Notes: a model not told the origin generated them from the letters alone. Counted from the stretch's first letter, positions 26,804 to 36,703 are shown. The stretch: DNA of 52,897 nt from JBEKYD01 sp049509915 (GCA_049509915.1 JBEKZL010000011.1:1-52897); one strand, 5' to 3'. Numbers and translations: made by a program.

Positions 26804-28948
26804 TTACTGTTCCACGATGGCCACGCCCCAGGGATCGAGCGAAATCTCGCCGCCGGCGGCTACCGGATGCCCCGACAGCAACTCCGTACCAGCGGGATAA
26901 GCGTAGGTAACGCGTTGTGGGGCGGCGGAAAAATTGAAGAGGTAGTGGAGCGTCTTGCCGGCTCGGTTGACGCCGTGTTTCACGTGGACGGCGGGGGGCA
27001 GCTTGCGATCGGGGCCGGTGAGCTGCGCCTGGTCGAAGACGCGCTCCAGCAACTTCCGCTGCAACTCATCGCTCAACACCGTTCCCTCGTATGTGACCAT
27101 GCCCTTGCCGAAACGGTTCTCGGTGATGGCGGGATACTTCCCGAAAAAGGGGTGGTCGTAGTAAGCCAGCGGCTTCGCCGTATCGAGCAGCAGCATTTCC
27201 GCCCAGTCGCTGACCTGGTTAGCGGTGCGGGCCTGGAACGGATCGCCCTTGAGCGCGATGGGCTTGGCCAGGTTCGAAAACTCCTGGTAGTGGAAGCCGG
27301 CGGCCTCGCGGAGCGGACCCGGAGCCATGGCCGCGCGGACGGTCGAATACTCGTCGCAGAAGCCGCTCTTCAGCGTGAGTACCAGATGCCCGCCGTTCCG
27401 AACGTAATCGACCAGGCGCTGAAGGAGCGCATCGCTGGCGATATACAGCGATGGCACTACAACCACCTTGTAGGCGCTCAAGTCCTCGGTCTCGGGAAAA
27501 ACAAAATCCACTCCCGCATTCAAACCGTACAGGGCGCGGTACAGGCGGTGCAACTCCACATCGTAGCCGCCGTAGTTGTGCCACGGCATGTCGGCGGGTG
27601 GATGCGATAGCAGGAACGGCATGTAGTCGGTCCCGCGGCGCGAATCGTTGCTGTAGAGCAGCGCCACCGGTTGCGAGGCTTTCAGATCGACCAAATGGGA
27701 ACCGATGCGCTGCAGCTCGTGCGCCGTCCGCGCCACTTCGTTGTAAACCCGGCCGGGTTCCAGATCGTGCGACAGCACACCCTTCCAATAGGTTTCCTGC
27801 CCGTAGTGTAGCGAGTGCCAGTGCCAGTATTCGACCATATTGGCCCCGGTAGCCGCCATGGCGTAGACATCCTGGCGCAACTGCCCGTCATAAGGCGGAA
27901 ACTGGGAGCGCGAGTCCCAGCCAATGGTCTGGGCGTTGATTTCGGTGACCAGATAATTGGTGCGCTTCAGAGAGCGCGCGAAGTCGCCTCCGTAACTGGA
28001 GCCTTCGCCGTCGTATAAGTCCTGAGTAGGATGGTAGGGATTGATGCCGACGATATCCAGATGCTTCGAAATGGCGTACTCGTTGACGACGGAGCGGGTG
28101 GCGCCGCCGAAATCCTGCATGATGAATTGATCCGGACGAACATACTCGCTCAGCACCGAATACTGCCACGCCAGAAAGTCGGTGGTGAGCGAGTCCTGGT
28201 AGCGATCCCACTCCAGCTTCCAGCCGGGATTCAGGATGCCGTCGCGGGGAGGAACCTCGGACCAGTCGTGTAGGCTCTGCCCCCAGTAGACGAGTCCCCA
28301 AAGCTTGTTGAGACGGTCGACGGTGGAGAATTTTTGTTGTAGGTAGCGTACAAAACCGGCCTCGACGTTGGGGGCCGCGGTGCCGTTCGAGGACGTCTCA
28401 TTGTCGATCTGGTAGCCGATGACGGCGGGATTATCGCGATAATGTTCGCCGATCTTCCGAATCACGCGCTCGGAGTATCGCAGGAAGTCGGGATTGGTAA
28501 CGTCCATGTTTTGGCGCAGGCCGTAGGTGGCCTTGCTGCCGTCGATCCGGGTCACCAGGATTTCCGGGTGCTCCTTGAACATCCACGGTGGAATGGAGTA
28601 AGTCGGCGTGCCCATGATGACGCGGATGTGCGCCCGCGCCAGCCGTTCGACGATCCGGTCCATCCAGGCGAATTCGAAGCGGCCGTCCTCGGGCTCCCAA
28701 AGGCTCCACGTGGATTCCCCCACGCGGACTACCGTGATTCCGGCCTGCTCCATCAACTGGACGTCTTTCTCGAGACGATCCTGCGGCATGTACTCTTCGT
28801 AAAACGCCGCGCCATAAAGGAAGGAATCCATTTGGCCGGGAGCGAAACGAGTCTGTTGCCGCTGCTGTGCAAGAGCGCCCCAGATGCACAGCAACGCGCC
28901 GGCCGGCGCCGCCAGCCAGACCAGGCTGGGAAATCGAGGAGTCTTCAT
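26804..28948 (-). CDS. Secreted beta-galactosidase, glycoside hydrolase family 42
   Basis: A 714-residue GH42 enzyme with an N-terminal signal peptide (LVWLAAPAGALLCIWGALAQ). The TIM-barrel (about 45-420) includes the acid/base Glu184 in YQIDNETSSN and the nucleophile Glu337 in LVTEINAQ. A beta-galactosidase trimerisation domain follows (about 440-640, VVVPSLYIASDALLQRLVDYV) and then a small C-terminal beta domain. GH42 enzymes release galactose from plant or microbial galactans and oligosaccharides. Export suggests periplasmic or extracellular glycan use, consistent with the GH31 gene about 5 kb away. Confidence 0.95.
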   Translation of the reverse strand: MKTPRFPSLVWLAAPAGALLCIWGALAQQRQQTRFAPGQMDSFLYGAAFYEEYMPQDRLEKDVQLMEQAGITVVRVGESTWSLWEPEDGRFEFAWMDRIVERLARAHIRVIMGTPTYSIPPWMFKEHPEILVTRIDGSKATYGLRQNMDVTNPDFLRYSERVIRKIGEHYRDNPAVIGYQIDNETSSNGTAAPNVEAGFVRYLQQKFSTVDRLNKLWGLVYWGQSLHDWSEVPPRDGILNPGWKLEWDRYQDSLTTDFLAWQYSVLSEYVRPDQFIMQDFGGATRSVVNEYAISKHLDIVGINPYHPTQDLYDGEGSSYGGDFARSLKRTNYLVTEINAQTIGWDSRSQFPPYDGQLRQDVYAMAATGANMVEYWHWHSLHYGQETYWKGVLSHDLEPGRVYNEVARTAHELQRIGSHLVDLKASQPVALLYSNDSRRGTDYMPFLLSHPPADMPWHNYGGYDVELHRLYRALYGLNAGVDFVFPETEDLSAYKVVVVPSLYIASDALLQRLVDYVRNGGHLVLTLKSGFCDEYSTVRAAMAPGPLREAAGFHYQEFSNLAKPIALKGDPFQARTANQVSDWAEMLLLDTAKPLAYYDHPFFGKYPAITENRFGKGMVTYEGTVLSDELQRKLLERVFDQAQLTGPDRKLPPAVHVKHGVNRAGKTLHYLFNFSAAPQRVTYAYPAGTELLSGHPVAAGGEISLDPWGVAIVEQ

Positions 28949-28996
28949 ACGCGCTTATGCTAGCAGAGCGCTACCGGAGCGGCGAGGCCCGGGGGT

Positions 28997-29425
28997 CTAC
29001 CCGAGAAGCGATGGCTCCTCGATCTGATCGGAAACCTGAAACTGGTGGATGATTCGCTTCCACTCGACCTTGGGCTTTTGAAAATTGACCAGGAGACACA
29101 GGCCGAGCCCGGATGCCCGTAGATAATTGAGGCATTGCGCGGTGTGCTCATTGGCCAGACGATCCGCGCATTTCAGCTCGATCACGAGTACATCCTCGAC
29201 ACGGATGTCGGCAAAGTATTCGCCGACATTTTGCCCTTTGTAGGTGACGGTCAGCGAAGCTTGGGCTGTAGCCCGGATGCCGCGAAGCTTCAGCTCCCTA
29301 AGCAGAGCACGCTCGTAGAGTTTTTCGAGGAACCCGACTCCAAGGGTATTGGAGACCTCAAACACTGCGCCAAGCACGCGCTCGGTCAGCGGTTCGAGGT
29401 ATCCGTGTTCGTTATCTGCGTTCAT
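28997..29425 (-). CDS. GxxExxY protein
   Basis: A 142-residue protein with the namesake motif GVGFLEKLYERAL (GxxExxY), preceded by TERVLGAVFEVSNTLG and followed by the YFADIRVEDVLVIELKC core. The GxxExxY family is generally treated as PD-(D/E)xK nuclease-like; the D..ExK-type residues are visible as DVLVIELK. Its activity is not established. The first codons (MNADNEHGYLE) are encoded by one arm of a perfect 19-bp inverted repeat that is repeated 48 bp upstream. Such genes are sporadic and often lie near this type of repeat, which suggests a mobile or selfish character (inference). Confidence 0.88.
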   Translation of the reverse strand: MNADNEHGYLEPLTERVLGAVFEVSNTLGVGFLEKLYERALLRELKLRGIRATAQASLTVTYKGQNVGEYFADIRVEDVLVIELKCADRLANEHTAQCLNYLRASGLGLCLLVNFQKPKVEWKRIIHQFQVSDQIEEPSLLG

Positions 29426-29499
29426 CTGTGGCTAATGTCTTGTGCCGGGTTCAGCGGCCATTTCTCAAAAACTGTTATAAGCCACAGATGAACGCAGAT
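29414..29499. repeat. Perfect 19-bp inverted repeat at the GxxExxY gene start
   Basis: ATCTGCGTTCATCTGTGGC at 29414-29432 and its exact complement GCCACAGATGAACGCAGAT at 29481-29499, separated by 48 bases. The left arm covers the first codons of the GxxExxY gene. The right arm continues into GAACACAGATATG. The AT content is higher than in flanking genes. Confidence 0.8.
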
Positions 29500-29546
29500 G
29501 AACACAGATATGAAAGAGCATCATTGCCCCATGTACTGCCCCCACC

Positions 29547-31979
29547 TTACTGCATCACCACTTCGGCCGGACGCTCGGGCGCCGGTTGTTTGTGCTTGCA
29601 CTCCGGGTTGGGACATTGCCATACCGTGCCGGCTTTCAACCACTTTTCGGTCATATAAGGATTGCCGCAGGCGGGGCACTTTTCCGGGATCGGCTTGGCC
29701 CACGCCACGAAATTGCACTCCGGCCAGCGGTTGCAGCCATAGAAAGTCTTGCCGCGTTTGGAGCGCCGCTCCACGATCTCGCCCTGGCTGCACTCCGGGC
29801 ACTTTACGCCGATGGTTTTCTGCTTGACGTACTTGCAGGTCGGATAGTTGCTGCAGGCGGTGAATTCGCCGAAGCGGCCGTGTTTCAGCACCAGGTGGTT
29901 GCCGCACTGCGGGCACTTTTCGTCCAGCGGTTGATCCGCCTTCTTTTGCGTGCCGCCAATCTGCTTGGTGGTCTTGCAATCGGGGTAGCCCGTGCAGGCG
30001 AAGAACGTGCCAAAGCGGCCTTTCTTGAGCACCATCGGCCGGCCGCAGTTTTCGCAATATTCCTGGTCGCCCTGTTCGGCCAGGTCCACCTTGTCCACGT
30101 CCGGAAGGTCCACCGTCAGCTCGCGCGTATAGGTGCAGTCAGGGTAGCCGGTGCAGGCGATGAAGCTGCCGTGCTTTCCCCACTTGATCACCAGCGGTTT
30201 CCCGCACTTCTCGCAGATCAAGTCGGTGGGTTTTTCCATCCGCTTGATGTCGGTCATGTGCTCTTCGGCGTGCTTCAGGTCTTTGTCGAAGCGCCCGTAG
30301 AAATCCTGCAACGCCACGCGCCAGTCGAGCTTGCCATCCTCGATCTCGTCGAGTTCCTCTTCCATCCTCGCCGTGTACTTTACTTCGAAGATGTCGTCGA
30401 AACTTTCCAGCAGCAGATCCGTCACCACCATGCCCAGTTCGGTGGGAGTAAAGCGTCCGCCCTCCTTCTTTACGTACTCGCGCTCCTGGATCGTGGAAAG
30501 GATCGACGCGTAGGTGGAAGGCCGGCCCACGCCATCGGCTTCCAGCCGCTTCACCAGGGTAGCTTCGTTATAGCGAGGCGGCGGTTCGGTGAAGTGCTGC
30601 TCCGGACGCAGCGCCTTGAATCGAAGCTGTTCGCCTTCGGCCACCACCGGCAGGCGATGCTTCACCTCTTCGTCGTCTTCGTCGGCTTCGTCCTTGCCTT
30701 CCTTGTAAACCTTCAGGAAACCGTCGAACTTCTCCACGGATCCGGTGGCGCGAAAGGTATAATCCACCCCGTTTCTGCCCGTAGCGGCCACGTCGATGGT
30801 GGTCTGGTCGTACAGCGCCGGCACCATCTGGCACGCCACGAAACGGTTCCAGATCAGCCGGTAAAGCTTCATTTCGTCTTCGGCCAGGCGCTTTTCGAGC
30901 ACCTCCGGCGCGTAGGCCATGGACGTTGGCCGGATGGCTTCGTGCGCGTCCTGCGCGTCTTTCTTGGATTTGTAGATGTTGAAGCTCTCCGGCAGGTACG
31001 GCTTGCCGTAGCGATCCCGGATGTAATCGCGCACGTCGCGAATGGCATCGTCGGAAACACGCGTGGAGTCGGTGCGCATGTAGGTGATCAGACCGACCGT
31101 TTCCTTGCCCACCTCCACGCCTTCATAAAGCCGCTGCGCCAGCATCATGGTGCGTTTCACGCTGAAGCGCAGCTTGCGCGATGCCTCCTGTTGCAATGTC
31201 GAGGTGATGAACGGCGCCACCGGATACCGCTTTTTCTCTCGCGTGGCGACGGATTTGACGATATACGACGCGCCTTCGAGCTGTGCTACCACTTCCGCGG
31301 AGGTCTCGCCCGAGGCGATCTCGGCCGGCTGGTCGCCGATGCGCGTCAATCGCGCCGTCAGGAGCGGTGGCTTTCTGGCGGCCAAATCCGCATCGATGGT
31401 CCAGTATTCCCTGGGTACGAAGGCGCGGATTTCGCGCTCCCGCTCCACGATCAGCCGCAGCGCCACCGTCTGCACCCGGCCGGCCGACAACCCGCGCCGC
31501 ACTTTGTCCCACAGTAGCGGCGAAATCTTATACCCCACCAGGCGGTCGAGCACCCGCCGCGCCTGCTGCGCATCCACCAGGTTCACATTCACATGGCCGG
31601 GCTTCTCCATCGCTTTGTCGATGGCTTTCTTGGTGATCTCGTTGAACATCACCCGGAAGATCTGTGGGCCGTTCTTCTTTTCCTTCAGCTCCTCCTGAAG
31701 GTGGTAGCAGATAGCCTCGCCTTCGCGGTCCGGATCGGCCGCCAGGTACACAAAGTCCATTTTCTTGGCGGCCTGTTTCAGCTCCGCGATGAGCTTCTTC
31801 TTGCCTTCGATGATCTCGTAATGCGGTTCGAATCCCGCTTCCACATCCACCGCGAGGTCGCGTTTGGGGAGATCTTTAATATGACCGAGCGAAGCCTTCA
31901 CTATGAACTGCTTGCCCAGGTATTTATTGATGGTTTTCGCCTTCGCAGGCGATTCCACGATTACCAGAGCTTTTGCCAT
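29547..31979 (-). CDS. topA: DNA topoisomerase I
   Basis: Type IA topoisomerase that relaxes negative supercoils. The 810-residue protein opens with the Toprim domain (LVIVESPAKAKTINKYLG; acidic cluster DPDREGE at 82-88). The DNA-linking tyrosine is Tyr300 in GLITYMRTDSTR. The C-terminal portion from about 590 has five cysteine-ribbon repeats: CEKCGKPL...CTGYPDC, CENCGRP...CTGYPDC, CPQCGNH...CSNYPTC, CPECSQGE...CNRWPEC and CPACGNP...CPNPEC. Many family members have three. It lies 74 bases downstream of dprA on the same strand, the common dprA-topA pairing. Confidence 0.97.
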   Translation of the reverse strand: MAKALVIVESPAKAKTINKYLGKQFIVKASLGHIKDLPKRDLAVDVEAGFEPHYEIIEGKKKLIAELKQAAKKMDFVYLAADPDREGEAICYHLQEELKEKKNGPQIFRVMFNEITKKAIDKAMEKPGHVNVNLVDAQQARRVLDRLVGYKISPLLWDKVRRGLSAGRVQTVALRLIVEREREIRAFVPREYWTIDADLAARKPPLLTARLTRIGDQPAEIASGETSAEVVAQLEGASYIVKSVATREKKRYPVAPFITSTLQQEASRKLRFSVKRTMMLAQRLYEGVEVGKETVGLITYMRTDSTRVSDDAIRDVRDYIRDRYGKPYLPESFNIYKSKKDAQDAHEAIRPTSMAYAPEVLEKRLAEDEMKLYRLIWNRFVACQMVPALYDQTTIDVAATGRNGVDYTFRATGSVEKFDGFLKVYKEGKDEADEDDEEVKHRLPVVAEGEQLRFKALRPEQHFTEPPPRYNEATLVKRLEADGVGRPSTYASILSTIQEREYVKKEGGRFTPTELGMVVTDLLLESFDDIFEVKYTARMEEELDEIEDGKLDWRVALQDFYGRFDKDLKHAEEHMTDIKRMEKPTDLICEKCGKPLVIKWGKHGSFIACTGYPDCTYTRELTVDLPDVDKVDLAEQGDQEYCENCGRPMVLKKGRFGTFFACTGYPDCKTTKQIGGTQKKADQPLDEKCPQCGNHLVLKHGRFGEFTACSNYPTCKYVKQKTIGVKCPECSQGEIVERRSKRGKTFYGCNRWPECNFVAWAKPIPEKCPACGNPYMTEKWLKAGTVWQCPNPECKHKQPAPERPAEVVMQ

Positions 31980-32053
31980 ATATTATGAGTTTTCTTCTCG
32001 CCGGACGGGGGAGTGCCGCCCCCGGATCCCGGGGGGCGAGTTATGGTTCGACG

Positions 32054-33211
32054 TTACCACACTTTCACAAAATTCTTGCCCGGCAATTGCTTCGCCAAGC
32101 CCAGCATCTCCAGCTCAAAAAGTGCGGCGATAAGTTCTGAAGCCGAAGTATCTCCAATCTTTTCAATTAGATTGTCCAGGTGTATGGGAACATCCACGGC
32201 TAGGTCCTCAAGCACACGGCGGGCCGTCGCATCGAGTTCCGGTCCTCCCGGTTCGGGCTTCTCACCGGTTTCGGCCAGGATCTTCTGCTTCCCCTGCTCA
32301 ATTAGATGACGGCGGGATTCAGCCGGTAGTTCCGAGACTACGTCATTCCAGTCCTGGACTAACCGAGCGCCCTGTTTTATCAATAAGTTAGGGCCCCAAC
32401 TGGCCTTCGAGGTGACGTTTCCAGGGACCGCGAACAGCTCTTTCCCCTGGTCGAGTGCCAACTTGGCCGTTATGGCCGAACCGGAGTACTGCGCGCCTTC
32501 CACCACCAGCACCCCAAGGCTCAAACCGCTGATGATGCGGTTGCGGATCGGGAAATTCTGGGGAAACGCGGTGGCGCCCATGGGAAACTCCGACACCAGC
32601 AGGCCTTTGGCAGCGATTTCGGCCGCCAGTTTACGGTTCTCCGAGGGATAGACCACGTCCACGCCGCACCCCAGCACGGCCACCGTCTGCCCGCCGGCGG
32701 CTAGCGCGCCGCGATGCGCCGCCGTGTCGATGCCGCGGGCCATCCCGCTGGTGATGGTGAGCCCGGCGTGCGCCAGGTCGCCGGAAAACCGTTCCGCCAC
32801 CGCCAAGCCGTAAGCCGTGGGACGGCGGGTACCCACCACCGCAACCTGGTGGGTGCGCAACAGCTCGATGCGGCCGCGGACGTAGAGGACCACGGGTGGA
32901 TCGAAGATGCCGCGCAGGGCGGCCGGGTAGCGCGGATCGTTCCAGGTCACCAGTTCCGCCGCCGCTTCGGCCATCTTGCCTTGCTCTGCGGCGGCGTCCT
33001 CGAAGGTGCAGCCGCTCGCAATCGTCTGCGCCGCGGCCCCGTTCAGCCCCGCCGCTTCCAGTTCCGTGCGCGAGGCCCGGAAGATGGCCTGCGGCGTGCG
33101 AAACCGCTCCAGCAATTTGCCGCTCGTGCGCGCACCAAGGCCCGGCGCCAGCCTCAAGGCCAGCCAGTGAAGCTCCTCTTCCCGGCTTATGGTGGGTGTT
33201 GCCGTCTGCAT
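32054..33211 (-). CDS. dprA: DNA-processing protein DprA
   Basis: DprA loads RecA on incoming single-stranded DNA during transformation. The 385-residue protein has an N-terminal helix-hairpin-helix-like region (LALRLAPGLGARTSGKLLERF). The Rossmann-like core includes VAVVGTRRPTAYG, SGMARGIDTAAHRGAL, VLGCGVDVVYPSENRKL, SEFPMG and FPIRNRIISGLS. The C-terminal winged-helix region ends near IAALFELEMLGLAKQLPG. All family signatures are intact. The start at ATG 33211 has only a weak ribosome-binding site. Upstream on the opposite strand is a small DUF2007-like gene; the two overlap only in leader sequence. Confidence 0.95.
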   Translation of the reverse strand: MQTATPTISREEELHWLALRLAPGLGARTSGKLLERFRTPQAIFRASRTELEAAGLNGAAAQTIASGCTFEDAAAEQGKMAEAAAELVTWNDPRYPAALRGIFDPPVVLYVRGRIELLRTHQVAVVGTRRPTAYGLAVAERFSGDLAHAGLTITSGMARGIDTAAHRGALAAGGQTVAVLGCGVDVVYPSENRKLAAEIAAKGLLVSEFPMGATAFPQNFPIRNRIISGLSLGVLVVEGAQYSGSAITAKLALDQGKELFAVPGNVTSKASWGPNLLIKQGARLVQDWNDVVSELPAESRRHLIEQGKQKILAETGEKPEPGGPELDATARRVLEDLAVDVPIHLDNLIEKIGDTSASELIAALFELEMLGLAKQLPGKNFVKVW

Positions 33212-33284
33212 GCCGTCCGCGATCCTACGCTATCAACCGGACGCGCCTATTGGCAACTCGCTACACTCGGACGAGGCACCCCCG

Positions 33285-33542
33285 ATGAAGCAGGATGCAT
33301 CCTATTTTGAAGACAAATCGCCTGAGCTGATCTACATCGCCAAAAAGCTGCGCGACGCCCTCCGCCTGGAATCCGTCCTGACCGAAGCCGGTATCGACTA
33401 CGGTGTCGAAGCCGACGAATACCGAGGCGGTGTCGTGTTTACTAGTGTCCGCACTGGCGCTTTCTTCTACGTTTTACCGGAAAATTTGCCGGCCGCCCGC
33501 GAAATCATGCTCCGCAACCTCTTCAAGCCCTTCGAAGGGTAA
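33285..33542 (+). CDS. Small conserved protein, DUF2007-like
   Basis: An 85-residue acidic protein starting MKQDASYFEDKSPELIYIAK. The LIYIAKKLRDALRLESVLTEAGIDYGVE segment and the following strands resemble the small DUF2007 (putative signal-transducing) fold. The start at 33285 has GAGG about nine bases upstream; a frame from 33189 overlaps dprA and is rejected. Function unknown. Confidence 0.7.
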   Translation: MKQDASYFEDKSPELIYIAKKLRDALRLESVLTEAGIDYGVEADEYRGGVVFTSVRTGAFFYVLPENLPAAREIMLRNLFKPFEG

Positions 33543-33556
33543 GCGGCGATCAATGA

Positions 33557-33617
33557 CGGGGCAGTTCAAAACCAAGTGGCTTCCCACAAGGTGCCAATCG
33601 ATTTTTCAAACTGCCCC
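33557..33617. repeat. Small inverted repeat between DUF2007-like and GH31 genes
   Basis: GGGGCAGTT near 33557 and its complement AACTGCCCC near 33617 enclose about 43 bases. This lies between two convergent genes. The loop is long for an intrinsic terminator and no T-tract follows, so it could be a remnant of an element end or chance. Confidence 0.3.
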
Positions 33618-33794
33618 ACAAAGCACCCTAGCCGATCGCATGCTCTACTACGTCAGTAGGCAAAACCCCAGCGCCAGCGGAAACCGCCCTCCTATCCAAG
33701 AGCCGCCTGGCCAAAGTCCCGGCACCTGTCTCGCGTGACGCACCGCCAGCAGGGCCGGCACGAACACTCGGATCTTTCGCACTTTCCCCGTCTC

Positions 33795-36203
33795 CTACCG
33801 CGCAGGCTCGGAGTACAGGCGAACCGTCAAGCCGGCTTTGCCCGCAAGCGGGTCGGCACTGAGAGCGAACCCGGTGCCGCGGCGCGAGGCTTCGACCCGC
33901 CGCAGCTCGTTGTCCGCGGGCAGGCAGACAAGGCCTTGGGCGCTCGCGACGTTAGCGGCGTAAATCACCATCTCCAGATTCCTCCAGTCCAACTGCGAGG
34001 TCGATTGTGCCGGCTTCATCCGTGGAATAATCGCACCCTCCCGCGCCAGCAGCACCACCGGGATCTGGCCCGCCTCGATCTTTTGCCAGCCACCGGCGTA
34101 AAGCTTACCTGTCTGATAGTCGATCCACTGGCCTTTCGGCAGGTACACGTCGCGCCCCGTCGTTCCACTCTCCATCAGGGGCGCGACCAGAAGGTCGGAC
34201 CCGAAGAGATACTCGTCTTCCACCTGCCACGCGCCCGGATCGTCGGGGAATTCGACGAACAGCGCCCGCAGCATCGGCAGCCCGCGCTCGGTCGAGTCCT
34301 TGGCTTGGGCGTAAATGTACGGCATAAGCCGGTATTTCAACTCGTCGGCGCGGCGGAAATCCTCGAGAAATTGGGCGCTATACTCCCATGGCTCCCGCGG
34401 CGGCGCGCCGTGGCACCGGCTGTGCGAGGTTAGCATGCCGAAGGCGGTCCAACGGCGGTACAGCTCTTCCGGCGGTTTTTGAGCGAACCCGCCGATGTCG
34501 TGGCTCCAGAAGGTGAACCCGCTGAGGCCGAACGATAGACCGCCGCGCAGCGTCGCCGCCATGCTGGTGTCGGTGTTGCCGGAATCGCCGCCCCAATGCA
34601 GCGGATACCGCTGGCTACCCGCCCACGCGCTGCGCGCCCAGATGATGTTCTCCCCCGTCACCTGACGGGTGATGTCCGCTACAGCTTGGTTATAGCGTAG
34701 CGGGTACAGGTTGTGCTCGTAGAATCCGCTGCGCCCGTTGGCGTAAATGCCGGTGAGCGGCGCGGCCTCCCCGAAATCCACCTTGATCGCCCCGGCGCCC
34801 ATCTTCAGCAGGTTGGCGATCTTCTCCTGGTACCAGGCCAGCGTGGCCGGGTTGGTGAAATCCAGGATCGCGTCCTCGTACGGCAGGTTGCCCTGCCCGT
34901 CCTTCACCGCCAGTCCTTTCGCTACAATCTCCGGGAACAGGGAGTTCTTCGGTACGAAATAGGGAAGCTGCCACAGTGAGATGTGGAAACCCTGCTGTTT
35001 CAGATCGGCCATCATTTTGGCCGGGTCCTGAAAGCGCGTAGTGGAGAACTTGTAGTCGCAGCGCCAGTCGGTCTCGAACCACCCGGTATCAAGATGGATC
35101 ACGTCGGCCGGCACCCGGTTCCCCCGCAGTTTCGCGGCCACGGCGCGCACTTCCGCCTCGCTCGAATAGGTGATGCGGCTCATCCACAATCCGAACGACC
35201 ACAGCGGCGGCATGGGCGGCTTGCCGGTCAGGTTGGTGTACTCGTTCAGGATGTCCTTGGGCGCACCCAGGAAGACGAACAGGTCCAACTCGTCGTCGCC
35301 CAGAAGCAGGGAGTTGGCGATGCTGTAGGAGGCGCCGAAATCGAACGTCGCCGGTGCCGATGTGTGCACGAACATGCCGTATCCTCGGTTGCTCATGAAG
35401 AACGGAATCGGCTTGTACATGCGGCCGCTCTCTACCCCGTTTGCGTCGTTGGCCCACAGCACCATCTTCTGGCCGCGCTTATCCAGCCGGGTGAAGGATT
35501 CGCCGCAGCCGAACAGCTTCTCGCCCGGGCTGAGGGAAAACACCGCGGCCACGCTGCGCGAATAATCCGAGGTCCGGCGAATGAAGGAAAACGGCAGCAC
35601 CGGGTCGAGCAGCTTCTGGTTGTCGGCGGTGTGATTGGTGCGGGTCAGCAGTTTGCCCTCGGCGTCGCGAAATTCGATGTGCCAGGGGTCAGTCAGAATC
35701 GTAACCGACCCTGCCTGGCTGGTATAGCGATGACCGCCCTCGATCGCGGAATACCGCCACGATGTGTCGCGCGGCGGTTCGCCCACCAGCATCAGCGAGG
35801 GCACGTCGGGCCGGGAGGCGCGGCCGGTCCTGATGCGGATACGGACGGTACGCGGAGAAACAAACTGAATGGAGAAAGGCAAGGCGGGATCGACGGCGTA
35901 TTCGCCTTCAGGGAAGGTCTCGCCGGCGAAAGGGCGCAGCACCGGCTCCATGTTGTCGAAGGCGATGCGCGGAACCATCTGATGGCGGCGCCAGGAGATG
36001 GTGCCGCTGGCGCTGGCGGGGTCGAAAGCGGCCAGCGTGTCGGCCAGGAAAAACGTGTTGGCAAAGTCGTGAAAGTCGCTGCTGATATCGACCGGGTCGC
36101 TTAACAGGCCGGGTGGTTGGTTGGCCGAGGCGGCGAACAGAGTGGGGATGAAGAGCAGGCTGGCACCGATACCTGGGGCAATCCTGCGTGGGCGATAGGT
36201 CAT
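33795..36203 (-). CDS. Secreted glycoside hydrolase family 31 (alpha-xylosidase/alpha-glucosidase type)
   Basis: An 802-residue GH31 enzyme with a signal peptide (IGASLLFIPTLFAASA). The N-terminal beta-sandwich (about 40-320) is followed by a barrel with PPLWSFGLWMSR, HLDTGWFETDWRCDY, the nucleophile Asp476 in IKVDFGEAAP and the acid/base Asp540 in HWGGDSGNT. C-terminal beta domains carry the YLPKGQWIDYQTGK signature. The KVDFGE form is closer to alpha-xylosidases such as YicI than to maltases, suggesting xyloglucan-derived substrates; this is inference. The start at ATG 36203 is chosen because it gives a normal signal peptide. Confidence 0.93.
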   Translation of the reverse strand: MTYRPRRIAPGIGASLLFIPTLFAASANQPPGLLSDPVDISSDFHDFANTFFLADTLAAFDPASASGTISWRRHQMVPRIAFDNMEPVLRPFAGETFPEGEYAVDPALPFSIQFVSPRTVRIRIRTGRASRPDVPSLMLVGEPPRDTSWRYSAIEGGHRYTSQAGSVTILTDPWHIEFRDAEGKLLTRTNHTADNQKLLDPVLPFSFIRRTSDYSRSVAAVFSLSPGEKLFGCGESFTRLDKRGQKMVLWANDANGVESGRMYKPIPFFMSNRGYGMFVHTSAPATFDFGASYSIANSLLLGDDELDLFVFLGAPKDILNEYTNLTGKPPMPPLWSFGLWMSRITYSSEAEVRAVAAKLRGNRVPADVIHLDTGWFETDWRCDYKFSTTRFQDPAKMMADLKQQGFHISLWQLPYFVPKNSLFPEIVAKGLAVKDGQGNLPYEDAILDFTNPATLAWYQEKIANLLKMGAGAIKVDFGEAAPLTGIYANGRSGFYEHNLYPLRYNQAVADITRQVTGENIIWARSAWAGSQRYPLHWGGDSGNTDTSMAATLRGGLSFGLSGFTFWSHDIGGFAQKPPEELYRRWTAFGMLTSHSRCHGAPPREPWEYSAQFLEDFRRADELKYRLMPYIYAQAKDSTERGLPMLRALFVEFPDDPGAWQVEDEYLFGSDLLVAPLMESGTTGRDVYLPKGQWIDYQTGKLYAGGWQKIEAGQIPVVLLAREGAIIPRMKPAQSTSQLDWRNLEMVIYAANVASAQGLVCLPADNELRRVEASRRGTGFALSADPLAGKAGLTVRLYSEPAR

Positions 36204-36401
36204 GATGTTCTCGCGAAACCTAATTATGCAGCCGGGCGGGCGAATCGCCAAGAACTTTGGCCGCTGCCGCGCGGACTGGCTACGCCCGCCATGGCGCCGG
36301 TTGCTCCGTTGCGGGAGTTCTAGTCAGGTTCATCGCCCTAGTCTATTGAGACCGGCGAGGCCCGGTGGCTGGAATCGACTGCAAATCGTTGAAAAGAGTG
36401 G

Positions 36402-36475
<74 letters not shown>

Positions 36476-36703
36476 GTGATCCGCAACTTTATTAGTCTAC
36501 CAGACTGGGAAGGCTATTCGCCTCCCATCCCCCGGTACCTGGTGTGGAAAAGAATCCTGGACCGGGCGCGTTTCGGCGGCGCAACCAAACTGAAACATTC
36601 CCGAGAGCCTTGTTTTTTGGCATTAACCTCCATAGAGTCAATCTGTTACAGAAAATTGCTGCCGCATGGTTCAATTCGCAGTAACTATCTTTCTTTACAA
36701 GAG

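Noticed and set aside
29586..31517. A 643-residue plus-strand open frame
   Set aside because: It is antisense to topA, which has all family motifs; the product is low in recognisable structure.
36285..36325. A weak inverted resemblance to the REP-like repeat (GCAACGGAGC)
   Set aside because: Only about 11 bases match and the flanks do not; it may be chance or a strongly decayed copy.
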